Source: Catellatospora sichuanensis
Lineage (GTDB): Bacteria; Actinomycetota; Actinomycetes; Mycobacteriales; Micromonosporaceae
NCBI RefSeq assembly: GCF_007483665.1
Contig: NZ_VIQO01000034.1
Span: 1-64,000 of the forward strand
Direction of reading: 5' to 3'
DNA length: 64,000 nucleotides
The position numbers were made by a program, and so were the translations under genes. Below, piece after piece: positions 8,827 through 17,029 of the stretch (positions are counted from its first letter, which is position 1; every line of letters starts with the position of its first letter). Under the pieces are notes generated by a model. It saw only the letters and a program-made list of their open reading frames with translations, did no database searches and had not been told where the DNA came from.

Positions 8827-10135
8827 GAGGTGGCCGCGGCTTCGCCGAGTAGTGGCGCAGCGGGTGCGTAGCCGCTGGTTGACGGGTTGCGGAAGCCGTA
8901 TGCGTCCCTGCCTACGGTCTTGATCACCCGGTTGGTGCCCTCGGAGCCGGCGTCGGTGATCCCAGTGCGGATGAACGCCAGGATCTCCGACCACCAGGTC
9001 TGCACCGTGGTGGCCAGACGCTCCAGCTCGGGCAGGCCGGACTCGGCGCACCGGCGGTAGAACCAGTAGAGCAGGTCGGCGACGTCCTCACGGTTCGGGT
9101 CGGTGCGGGCCAATGCGAGTAGGTCGAGCAGGTCCTCCTTGGCGTTCCACGCCGCCAGGATCGGCACGCCGATCCGCGCCGGTAGGCCCTTGAGCTCGCC
9201 TTCGAGCTCGGCGACCTGGTCACCGGCCATCCGGGCCGCTGAGCGGGTCAGCCGGTTGCGCAGCTCCCACTCGCGACTGCCTTTTGCGGCCGCGCCGACC
9301 GCGGACCTGCACGGTGACCCGGCGGCGGACCCCGGTCACCGTGGCGTTGGCCAGCTGCACCACATGAAAATGATCGACGACGAGTTGGGCGTGGGGCAGT
9401 GCCTGCCGGATCGCGGACTTGAACACCGTGCACATGTCGATGGCCACGAACCGGACCTGCTTGCGCCACGCCTTCGGCCTGGCCAGGAGCCAGTCGGCTA
9501 CGACCTGGGCGGTGCGGCCCTCGACCTGCCCGAGCAGGCCCTGCCCGGCGGACAGGTCCACGAAGCCCACGTGCCAGCGGTCGACGACGGTCCGCCAGGA
9601 CTGTGTGACCTCGTCGAACTCCCACTTCGCCCGACCCCGGCAGACCTCGTCGATGCCCAACACCTACACCGGTTGCGGCTGGTCGGGCAGCACCGCGGCG
9701 GCGTGTGTGGTGAACGCCGCGGCCACCACCGGCCACGACACGTCGTGATCTCGTGCGGACTGCACGATCGTGCGCCCACCGTCGGCGACCGCCGCGCCGG
9801 CGGCCGACCGCAGCCGGGTGGTCAACCTTTTGCGGGCCGGGACGGCGGCCACGGCCTCGGTGAACGAGGCGCGCAGGCAGCCGGGCTCGTCGCAGCGCCA
9901 GCGGCGCTTGTACCAACGCAACCTGGTGGGACGCCCGCCGACCGGCAGGTCGCGCGGCCGGGTCACCCGCCGGCCCTTCGACCGGCGTGCCGGCGTGCCG
10001 CACTCCGGACACCGGACACCGGCGTGCCTGCTCATCAGCGGTGATCAGATCAACGACCGGGCCGAGCGGCCCGTCGGCGACCCCGGTGACAGTCAGGCCG
10101 TCGAGGCCCAGCAGCCGGGTCGTAGCATCTTCCAT
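8815..10135 (-). pseudogene. ISL3-family transposase, decayed
   Basis: Reading leftward from 10135, the pieces add up to one ISL3 transposase: N-terminal zinc-finger region (VRCPECGTPARRSKGRR), linker RPTRLRWYKRRWRC, then the DDE domain (VLGIDEVCRGRAKWEF and VDHFHVVQLANA), and the C-terminus AGSEGTNRVIKTVGRDAYG. The gene is broken at least four times: a frameshift near 10025, an in-frame TAG at 9664-9666, a one-base gain in a 4-A run (9282-9285 on this strand), and a frameshift near 8875. It cannot make active transposase. It is surrounded by terminal repeats and is the intact-length relative of the relic at 7698-7905. Confidence 0.85.
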
Positions 10136-10245
10136 GCCCGCGGCTCTTCACTTGTGATCGACTTGCGTAGACAACAAGATGATCACTGAGAGTCGCGGGC
10201 ACCTTCACCGCAGGGGTCCACTCTGGACACCCAGTCGCGTCAGCT

Positions 10246-10268
10246 GACCCCCGCCAATTTCGTTGAGC
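10246..10268 (-). repeat. ISL3 terminal inverted repeat, right
   Basis: This is the partner of the repeat at 8804-8826 (19 of 23 matches on the opposite strand). Confidence 0.7.
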
Positions 10269-10309
10269 CTCTAAGGCCCAGATCGCCCGTCACAGAAGGC
10301 ACTCACCGG

Positions 10310-11697
10310 ATGCAGGTTACCGCAGCACGTCCGTAGATCGTTGTCAGTGGTGGCGGGCGGGGCGTGGTCGGACAGCCGGTACGCGCCTGTTGGTTGATGT
10401 CGCCGATGCCACCGGGCTGACCAGTGCGTTCAGTGACGCGCTCGCGTTGTTGAGGCGGCGGCAGTCCGGCCATGACCCCGGCCGGGTCGCGGTCGATCTG
10501 GCGGTGATGCTGGCCGGCGGCGGGGAGGCGATCGCCGACCAGGCGGGCCTGTTCGGTGCCGTCGCTTCGGACCCGCCCGCGTGGCGGGTGCTGTCCGGCA
10601 TGGACGCTGCGGCGTTGACGCAACTACGGCAGGCTCGCGCCAGCGCGCGGGAGTTGGCGTGGGCGCAGACGATCGAGACTCGCGGGTGCCTGCCGGGCTC
10701 GACCGCGGCTGGCATGCCGGTGGCGGGGCTGGTCCTCGACGTCGACGCCTCGATCGTGGTCTGCCACTCGGAGAAGCAGTCCGCGACCCGCACGTGGAAG
10801 ATGACCTTCGGGTTCCACCCGCTGTTCTGCTTCCTCGACGGCACCCGCGAGGCCCTGGCCGGCCTGCTGCGCGAAGGCCGGGCCGGGTCGAACACCACAG
10901 CCGACCACGTCACCGTCCTCGACCAGGCCCTGGCGCAGATTCCCGACGCCCACCGGCACGGCACGCAGATCCTGGTACGCAGCGACTCGGCCGGCTGCAC
11001 CCACGGGTTCCTGGCCTATATCCGCGGCCTGCGTGAGCAGGGCATCGACATCCGGTTCTCCGTCGGCGTGGCGATCACCGAACCGGTCCGTGAGGCGATC
11101 CGCGCCGCCACCGGCTGGATCCCCGCGTTGGACGCCGATGGTGAACCGCGCGACGGAGCCGAGATCTGCGAGATCACCGGCCGGTTGCCCGCCGAACTGC
11201 TGGCCGGCTACCCGCAGGGCACCCGGTTCATCGTGCGCCGCGAACGCCCGCACCCCGGCGCGCAACTGTCGCTGTTCGACACCATCGAAGGAATGCGCCA
11301 CCAGGTCATGGCCACCGACACCCCCGTATGCGGCGGGTCGATCCAGTATCTGGAAGCCCGCCACCGCGCCCACGCCCGGGTCGAGGATCGCATCCGCACC
11401 GGCAAGGACACCGGCTTCGGTCGGTTCCCCTCCCGCGTGTTCGCAATCAGCCAGGCCTGGCTGGAACTCGCGCTGACCGGCATCGACTTACTTGCCTGGA
11501 CCCAGCACCTGCTCCTGAACGGCGAGATGGCCGTCGCCGAGCCCAAGAAGCTGCGCTACCGGCTGCTGCACGTCGCCGCCCGGATCACCCGCTCGGCCAG
11601 GCGCACCCGCCTTCGCATCGCCGAGGGCTGGCCCTGGGCCACCGACCTGGTCACCGCCTTCGAGCGCCTCGCCGCACTGCCACAACCGATCACCTGA
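10310..11697 (+). pseudogene. IS1380-family transposase, disrupted at the 5' end
   Basis: The 435 codons from about 10390 match IS1380 transposases throughout: LLVDVADATGLTSAF, LVLDVDASIVVCHSEKQ (catalytic D region), TQILVRSDSAGCTHGF, and the C-terminal HVAARITRSARRTRLRIA. The natural start appears to be ATG 10310 (MQVTAARP), but codon 9 is TAG (10334-10336). The conserved GGGRGVVG stretch and the downstream TRLLVDVAD are in different frames, which implies a one-base loss near 10373. A shorter protein could start at TTG 10390 but would lack about 27 residues. Element ends could not be placed with confidence. Confidence 0.8.
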
Positions 11698-12004
11698 AAC
11701 GCGACCCCGTAGCCCAACGAGCATTCCTGGAAGACCCCGGCCATCGCGCCGGGTCATCGGCGCCGCCCGCGACTTGCAGCATCAACCCTCGAAGATCAAC
11801 CGGCCGGATCTCAACCTCGATCAACAATTAGCGAAAGACCGAGGTTAGCAGGCTCCGACCGTGCGGCAACGTGACGCTATCCGTCACACCACACCAGTCA
11901 ACCTGCCATGACAATCATGGACGCCGCAGCTCACCGGCTGTCGTGATCATGTATTTGGGGTTCATATCGCCCCGGCGACCACAACTGACATTTGATCCCG
12001 GAGG
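11698..12004. other. IS1380 flank, no gene seen
   Basis: About 300 bp between the IS1380-type transposase and the cupredoxin gene. It probably includes the IS right end; the stretch near 11830-11850 (cgaaagaccgagg) is a possible terminus. I see no coding sequence. Confidence 0.35.
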
Positions 12005-12457
12005 TCAGCGGATTTCGAGGGTGCCGCGCATGCCGGAGGTGCCGTGGTAGAGGCAGGGCATGGGGTAGGTGCCGGGCTCGGTGACCTCGACGGTGACGGT
12101 GTCGGTGGCGGAGCCGTTGATGTTGCCGGTGCCTGTCGCGGCGGGGATGCGCAGCGCGATGTCGTGGGGGGTCAGGCCGGTGTTGCGGAACGTCAGCTCG
12201 ATGCGGCCCGGTCGCGCCGTCACCACCTGCGGCGTGAGCCGGAGTTCGTCGTCGACGATGATCTCGATCCGCTGTACGCCGTCGGGGCCCTGGACCGCTG
12301 CCGCAGCGGGCGGGGCGGTGGCGGCCGCGGGCGGTGTAGCTGCCCCCTCGGCGTCGGGTCCGCCCTCCAGACCCCATAGCGCGCACCCGGACAGGGCGAA
12401 GGTGAGGACGAGCGCTGCCGGAAGGACCAGCACGCGTGGGGTGAATCGTGTGCTCAT
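12005..12457 (-). CDS. Cupredoxin-domain lipoprotein
   Basis: A 150-residue exported lipoprotein. The signal peptide ends in the lipobox LSGC, so it should be anchored outside the membrane. After an Ala/Pro-rich linker, the C-terminal ~100 residues form a plastocyanin-like cupredoxin. The type-1 copper ligands are visible as His in LTPHDIAL and Cys, His and Met in MPCLYHGTSGM. Such proteins carry electrons or bind copper. Its start overlaps the stop of the upstream DyP fusion by 4 bp (ATGA), so the two are co-translated and probably work together. Donating electrons to, or taking them from, the heme enzyme is inference. Confidence 0.85.
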   Translation of the reverse strand: MSTRFTPRVLVLPAALVLTFALSGCALWGLEGGPDAEGAATPPAAATAPPAAAAVQGPDGVQRIEIIVDDELRLTPQVVTARPGRIELTFRNTGLTPHDIALRIPAATGTGNINGSATDTVTVEVTEPGTYPMPCLYHGTSGMRGTLEIR

Positions 12458-15051
12458 GCCGGATCGTCTCCGAAAAGGTCCTGGCCGAGGTGGTCGCCGG
12501 GCGCGACGCCGTGCGGCATCGCGAACAGGGCACTGGTCTCGTGCCTGATGAAGCGGTTGAGGGCGTCGGTGGCGGCCAGGCGCTGCTGGACGGGGATGAA
12601 ACCTCGCCGCGGGTCGGCCTGCCAGGCCAGGAAGATCAGCCCGGCCGCATCGCCTTCGCTGTACGAGTAGCCGCGCCGCAGCATCGCCGCGCCGTTGTTG
12701 AACGCGGGCGTGGCCAGGCGGATGTGCGCGTCGGCGGGGATGGCCAGCGCGCCGTCGCCGGTGGTCGTGCCGAAGTTCGCGGGCGTGCGCTCCTCGCCAC
12801 CGCTGAGCGGCGCGCCGGTGTCCTTGCGCCGGCCGATGACCCGCTCCTGAGCCTCCCGCGGCTGGGTGTCCCAGTCGTCGAGCAGCATCCGGATGCGGCG
12901 TACCACCAGCACGGACCCGCCGCGCAACCAGGCCGGGGCGGCCGGATCGGTGACGTAGACCTTCGCGGTGAAGTCCTCGTCGGTGGGCTGCGGGTTGTTC
13001 GTGCCGTCGAGCTGCCCCATCAGGTTGCGGCCGGTGGCGGCGGTGGGTGTGACGCCGGGGCTGTTGTTGAACCCGTCGAGCTGCCAGCGCACCCGGGCCT
13101 GCGGCGCGGCCAGCCGGGTCAGCGCGCGGGCGGCGCGGAACGCGACGAGCGCGTCGTCGGCGTGTACCAGCAGGCACAGGTCGCCGTCGCTGTGCGCGGG
13201 ATCCAGCTGCTCGCCGGGGAACGTGGGCAGCGGCGTGAGTTCGGCGGGCCGGGCGGCGGCCGGCAGGCCCGCCTTGCCGAACAGACTCGGCCCGAATCCG
13301 ACGGTGACCGTGAGCGAGGACGGGCCCGCGCCGGTGACCACGTCGTCGCCGGTGTCGCCCAGCGGCAGGCCCTGGCTGAGCTGCGCGGCGGCCTGGGTCC
13401 AGCGGCGCAGCAGGCCCTGCAGCCCGGCCCGGTCGACGCCGTCGGCCAGGTCGAACGCGACGATCCGCAGCCGGGCCTGCGGGCGGGCCGGGGTGGTGAT
13501 GCCTGCCTGGCGCTCGCCGTGGAACGCGATCCGGGTCGCGCCGACGCCGGAAAGCGGCTCGGCCGGGGTCCCGCCGGTCGGTGCCACAGGCTCGCCGGGT
13601 GTGCCTGCGGCGATGCCGCCCGCCGCGCCGAGGATCGCCCCGACCCCGCCCGCGGCCAGGGTTCCGGCGAAGCCACGGCGGCCCACGGTGGCGGCCCCGG
13701 CCTGCTCCGGCTCCGCTGTGACGTCGAGCGTCGGGGAGGCCGCCGCTCGGGCCGCGCGGGCGCCCAGAACCACCGGAGGTGCACTCTCGTGTTCGCCCGC
13801 GATGCCGCTGTCAATGGATGTGCTGCCCGCTGACACTGGGTCGGCCGCCAAGCCTTCGGCAGCTTCGCCGGTGACGCGAGTTCCGGCCGGGCCCGGCGCG
13901 GTCCCGTCGAGGTGCTCGGCGACCTGCGGGTCGCCGTCGGCGAGGTCGCCCTGTGCGGTCGAGGTCGGGCTGCCGGTCGTCCGATGGGACGCGGGCTTGA
14001 AACGCCGCCACAGCAGCGGGCCCGCCAGCAGCAGGCCCGCGCCGAGCCCGACGACCAGGGCGACGCCTGCGCGGTTCAGGTCGGCGGGCAGCGCCGACGG
14101 GGCCGACGAGCGCCACCACACCGGCGCGTCGTCGAGCGCCATCATCGACGACAGCAGCCCGCCCACGCCCATCGCCACGAACCCGAAGAACGTCGCCCGC
14201 TTGGCGATCAGCACCGCCGCGACCAGGCCGAACGGCCAGATGAGCAGGCCGGTCATGCCGTCGCCGAGGAACGCGCTGATGCGTTCGGGCACGTTGCCCG
14301 CGGTGACCAGCGCGATGCCGGCCGCGTGCAGCACGTCCGCGGCGATCAGCGCGCCCAGCGCGGCGGCGAGCAGCGCGTGCGCGCGGCGGGTGAACACCGC
14401 GGCGACGACGAGCAGCGCGGCGACGGCGACGAGCAGGTACCAGGGGATGGGGGAGGGGCCGGGCGCCCAGTCGAGGGATCCGGTCGCGGACAGGACCGTG
14501 CCGCCGTAGTCGAGGTCGACGTGCCAGTCCGACACCCGGTGCGCGGTCGTCGGGGCGGCGGCGACGGCGGTGGGCAGGGTGCTGAGCATCCAGTGGATGC
14601 GGTGGTCGTGCCAGCGGTGCACGGTGTCGTCGGAGATCTTGCGCCACCGCGGCGCCGCGGTCGGGTCGGCGTCGGCGGGCACGGTCGTGCTCGCGAACCG
14701 GTCGGTGTTGAGGTAGGTGGCGGGCGAGCTGTCGTTGAGCCAGACGCCGTCGGGGCCGATCCGGGCGTACGGCTCGTCGCTGTAGCCGCGTACCACCACC
14801 TCGCGGGCGGTGGTGTTGCGCAGCTCCAGGCGGGAGCCGTTCTCGACCACGGCCAGGCGGACGCCGGACACGGCGGGCGACAGCGCGGACAGCGTGGTGG
14901 TGAAGTTGGTCGCGCCGACCCCGCCGACCTCGTGTGCCCAGGCCGCGCCCGTCGGGAGCAGCGCCGCCGCCAGCCCCGCGGCCACGGCCAGCAGCCAGTG
15001 CAGCGCACGACGCGACGCCTTCACCGAGATGTCCACAATCCTCCCCATCAC
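12454..15051 (-). CDS. Membrane protein fused to a DyP-type peroxidase
   Basis: An 865-residue protein with three parts. (1) A signal peptide cleaved after AWA at about 37-39, giving a mature N-terminal His as in CopC-type proteins, then a ~165-residue exported domain with a His-rich patch (HRWHDHRIHW, ~145-154). (2) About five transmembrane helices between ~203 and 348. (3) After a polar linker, a DyP peroxidase of the EfeB type (~455-865). The heme motif is GQLDGTNNP (Asp ~682), the proximal His is in HIRLATPAFNNGAAM (~776), and MLRRGYSY follows. GRRGFAG at ~457 is a leftover Tat-like motif now internal to the protein. Free-standing DyP/EfeB proteins are about 400 residues. Either order of evolution would place the heme domain on the outer face, tethered. 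The start codon is uncertain by a few residues. Confidence 0.85.
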   Translation of the reverse strand: MMGRIVDISVKASRRALHWLLAVAAGLAAALLPTGAAWAHEVGGVGATNFTTTLSALSPAVSGVRLAVVENGSRLELRNTTAREVVVRGYSDEPYARIGPDGVWLNDSSPATYLNTDRFASTTVPADADPTAAPRWRKISDDTVHRWHDHRIHWMLSTLPTAVAAAPTTAHRVSDWHVDLDYGGTVLSATGSLDWAPGPSPIPWYLLVAVAALLVVAAVFTRRAHALLAAALGALIAADVLHAAGIALVTAGNVPERISAFLGDGMTGLLIWPFGLVAAVLIAKRATFFGFVAMGVGGLLSSMMALDDAPVWWRSSAPSALPADLNRAGVALVVGLGAGLLLAGPLLWRRFKPASHRTTGSPTSTAQGDLADGDPQVAEHLDGTAPGPAGTRVTGEAAEGLAADPVSAGSTSIDSGIAGEHESAPPVVLGARAARAAASPTLDVTAEPEQAGAATVGRRGFAGTLAAGGVGAILGAAGGIAAGTPGEPVAPTGGTPAEPLSGVGATRIAFHGERQAGITTPARPQARLRIVAFDLADGVDRAGLQGLLRRWTQAAAQLSQGLPLGDTGDDVVTGAGPSSLTVTVGFGPSLFGKAGLPAAARPAELTPLPTFPGEQLDPAHSDGDLCLLVHADDALVAFRAARALTRLAAPQARVRWQLDGFNNSPGVTPTAATGRNLMGQLDGTNNPQPTDEDFTAKVYVTDPAAPAWLRGGSVLVVRRIRMLLDDWDTQPREAQERVIGRRKDTGAPLSGGEERTPANFGTTTGDGALAIPADAHIRLATPAFNNGAAMLRRGYSYSEGDAAGLIFLAWQADPRRGFIPVQQRLAATDALNRFIRHETSALFAMPHGVAPGDHLGQDLFGDDPA

Positions 15052-15233
15052 CGCACCGTCGCCGAGCCCGACCGGCGGCGCGCGGGGCGCCGTCCGGCCA
15101 TGGCGGCTCGGTCAGCGTTGGTCGGCGGTCGGTGGCGTCCGGTTCCCGGGTGTGCCGGACCTCTCGGCATCGGCCGCGGGCGATTGCTGGTCGTGGCGGG
15201 CCCGCGACGGGATGCGGCAGGTGAGGCGGCCCG

Positions 15234-16871
15234 TCAGCCGGGGCGGACGGCCAGGGCGGCCAGGGCGGCCAGCAGGCCGCGGAGGGCGGGCCAGGTCCAG
15301 CGGCCCATCAGGCTGATCTGCAGCCAGTTGCGGTCGCGCAGGTAGCCGCTCTGGTACGCGAGCAGGTAACCCGCCTGCTCCAGGCGTGCCCCGACCGCGG
15401 CGGCCGGGAGCGCGGCGGGCAGCGCGATCGTGACGATGCCCGGGGCGGCGTCCGCGCGCGAGGCGACCACGGCCAGCCCGAGGCGGCGCAGCCGGGCGTC
15501 CAGCCACGTCGAGGCGCGGGCCAGGCGCGCGTACCGGTCCGGCCAGTCGGTGACGGCCAGCGCCGTGTCCAGCGCCGCGACCAGGTTCGAGGACTGGGTG
15601 TACGCGATCCCGCCTGCCTCGGCGTAGCAGCCCAGGTCGAGGTAGCGGGGGATCAGGCCGGGCGACGGCCGGGGCAGCTCCTGCAGGAACACCATCGACA
15701 GCCCGGGGTACCCGCCGAGCGCCTTGCCGCTGGTGCCGGTGGCCAGGTACGCCCCCGACAGATCCACCGGCAGCGTGCCGACCGAGCTGATCGCGTCCAC
15801 GCACAGCCGCACCCCGGCGGCGGCGCACAGCCGCGTCAGCCGGGGCAGGTCGATCAGCTGCCCGGTCGAGGTCTCGCAGTGCACCGACCACAGCCAGCCG
15901 CCCGCGGGCAGCCCGGCGACGGCCCGTTCGATCGCGGGCCAGGGCAGCGGCGCGCCCCACGCCCCGGCCAGCACCTCGTGGTCGAGGCCGGTCCGGGTGG
16001 CGTGGTCGGCCAGCCGCTCGCCGAACTCGCCGTACGCCAGCACCAGCCCCGGTCGGTCGAGCAGCCGCAGCTGGGCGGCGACGGCGTCGTTGGCGACGGT
16101 GCCCGAGCCGAGCAGCAGCTGTGCATGGCGGACGTTTACGAACGCGGCCAGGCGGCGGTGCAGCGCGTCCACGACCGCCTGGTGCTCGGGCGAGCGGTGG
16201 TAGGCGGGCGGACGGCCGAACGCGGCGGCGACCTCGGGCGCGACCGACACCGGCCCGGGTAGCAGGTTCTCGGGCTGTCCGACCGTCGTGTCCGGCCCGG
16301 TCCCGGCCCGCCCGCCGCCGGACCGGCCGGTCTCGGACAGGCCGGTCCAGGCCTGGCGGCGGCCGTCCTCGATGGTCAGGTACATCGGTTGGAACTGCGC
16401 CCCCGGCTCCCCGGTGAGCGGGCCGAACGGGACGCAGCCCATGCGCCGGTACATCTCCAGCGCGCGGGTGGTGCCCGACAGCACGGCCAGGTCGCAGCCG
16501 CGGGCCGCGAAGTGCTCGGCGATCATGGCGAGCAGCCGGGGCAGGATCGTGCCCCGGCGGTAGCGCGGGTCGACGGCCAGCAGCCGTACCTCCACCGGCC
16601 TGCGTCCGGCGGGCAGGTGCCGATCCAGCCCGGGGAGCTTGCCGTCCAGCGAGAACGGCCGCGCGGTGCGCCCGCAGACCATCCCGACCACCTCGTCGCC
16701 GTCCAGGCAGACGGCGTACGTGTTCTCCGCGTGGAACCGGTCGACCAGCAGGCCCTGCAGGTTGGTCGCGTGCTGGGGGATCTCCCCGGCGAACGTTCGG
16801 TGGTTGAGCCGGTGGATGCCCTGCTCCTCGGTCGCGGAATCGGCGAACTTGTATGTCAGAGCGTCCGGCAT
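15234..16871 (-). CDS. GNAT acetyltransferase-class V aminotransferase fusion
   Basis: A 545-residue two-domain protein. Residues ~1-170 form a GNAT domain (VEVRLLAVDPRYRRGTILP matches the acetyl-CoA-binding strand and loop; ALEMYRRMGCVPFG follows). Residues ~200-545 form a fold-type-I class V aminotransferase beginning LLPGPVSVAPEV; CVDAISSVGTLPVD holds the PLP-binding Asp (~359) and TGTSGKALGGYPG the Schiff-base Lys (~383). The second half resembles alanine-glyoxylate and aminoethylphosphonate transaminases. The substrate is unknown. The ATG at 16869-16871 (MPDALTYKF) is preferred over upstream starts, which would run through the palindrome at 16920-16955. It appears monocistronic. Confidence 0.8.
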   Translation of the reverse strand: MPDALTYKFADSATEEQGIHRLNHRTFAGEIPQHATNLQGLLVDRFHAENTYAVCLDGDEVVGMVCGRTARPFSLDGKLPGLDRHLPAGRRPVEVRLLAVDPRYRRGTILPRLLAMIAEHFAARGCDLAVLSGTTRALEMYRRMGCVPFGPLTGEPGAQFQPMYLTIEDGRRQAWTGLSETGRSGGGRAGTGPDTTVGQPENLLPGPVSVAPEVAAAFGRPPAYHRSPEHQAVVDALHRRLAAFVNVRHAQLLLGSGTVANDAVAAQLRLLDRPGLVLAYGEFGERLADHATRTGLDHEVLAGAWGAPLPWPAIERAVAGLPAGGWLWSVHCETSTGQLIDLPRLTRLCAAAGVRLCVDAISSVGTLPVDLSGAYLATGTSGKALGGYPGLSMVFLQELPRPSPGLIPRYLDLGCYAEAGGIAYTQSSNLVAALDTALAVTDWPDRYARLARASTWLDARLRRLGLAVVASRADAAPGIVTIALPAALPAAAVGARLEQAGYLLAYQSGYLRDRNWLQISLMGRWTWPALRGLLAALAALAVRPG

Positions 16872-16919
16872 CCGGGCAGGATACAGCCCGCGGCCGCCGA
16901 GGTGTCTGCGTTGCGCCAT

Positions 16920-16955
16920 GCTCGTTTCGGGACGCTTGAGCGTCCCGAAACGAGC
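16920..16955. repeat. Dispersed palindromic repeat, copy 1
   Basis: A perfect 16-bp stem with a ttga loop sits in the upstream region of the aminotransferase gene. The core GTTTCGGGACGC is shared with the palindrome at 49111-49150, so this looks like a member of a dispersed family. Confidence 0.7.
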
Positions 16956-17029
16956 GTCCGCCGACACAGACGTCCCGCCCGGCCGACGATGGTGCCTGCG
17001 GTCTCCGGGCTGCCCGTATCATCGCGACG

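Larger units (their letters stand above)
8804..10268 (-). mobile_element. ISL3-family insertion sequence (inactive)
   Basis: The whole element is bounded by the two imperfect 23-bp inverted repeats and holds only the broken transposase. It lies directly against the DUF4240 stop codon on the left and the IS1380-type sequence on the right. Confidence 0.75.

Noticed and set aside
9280-9290. The A-run in the ISL3 transposase as a programmed frameshift
   Set aside because: ISL3 transposases are made from one frame and this copy has several other lesions, so decay is the simpler reading.
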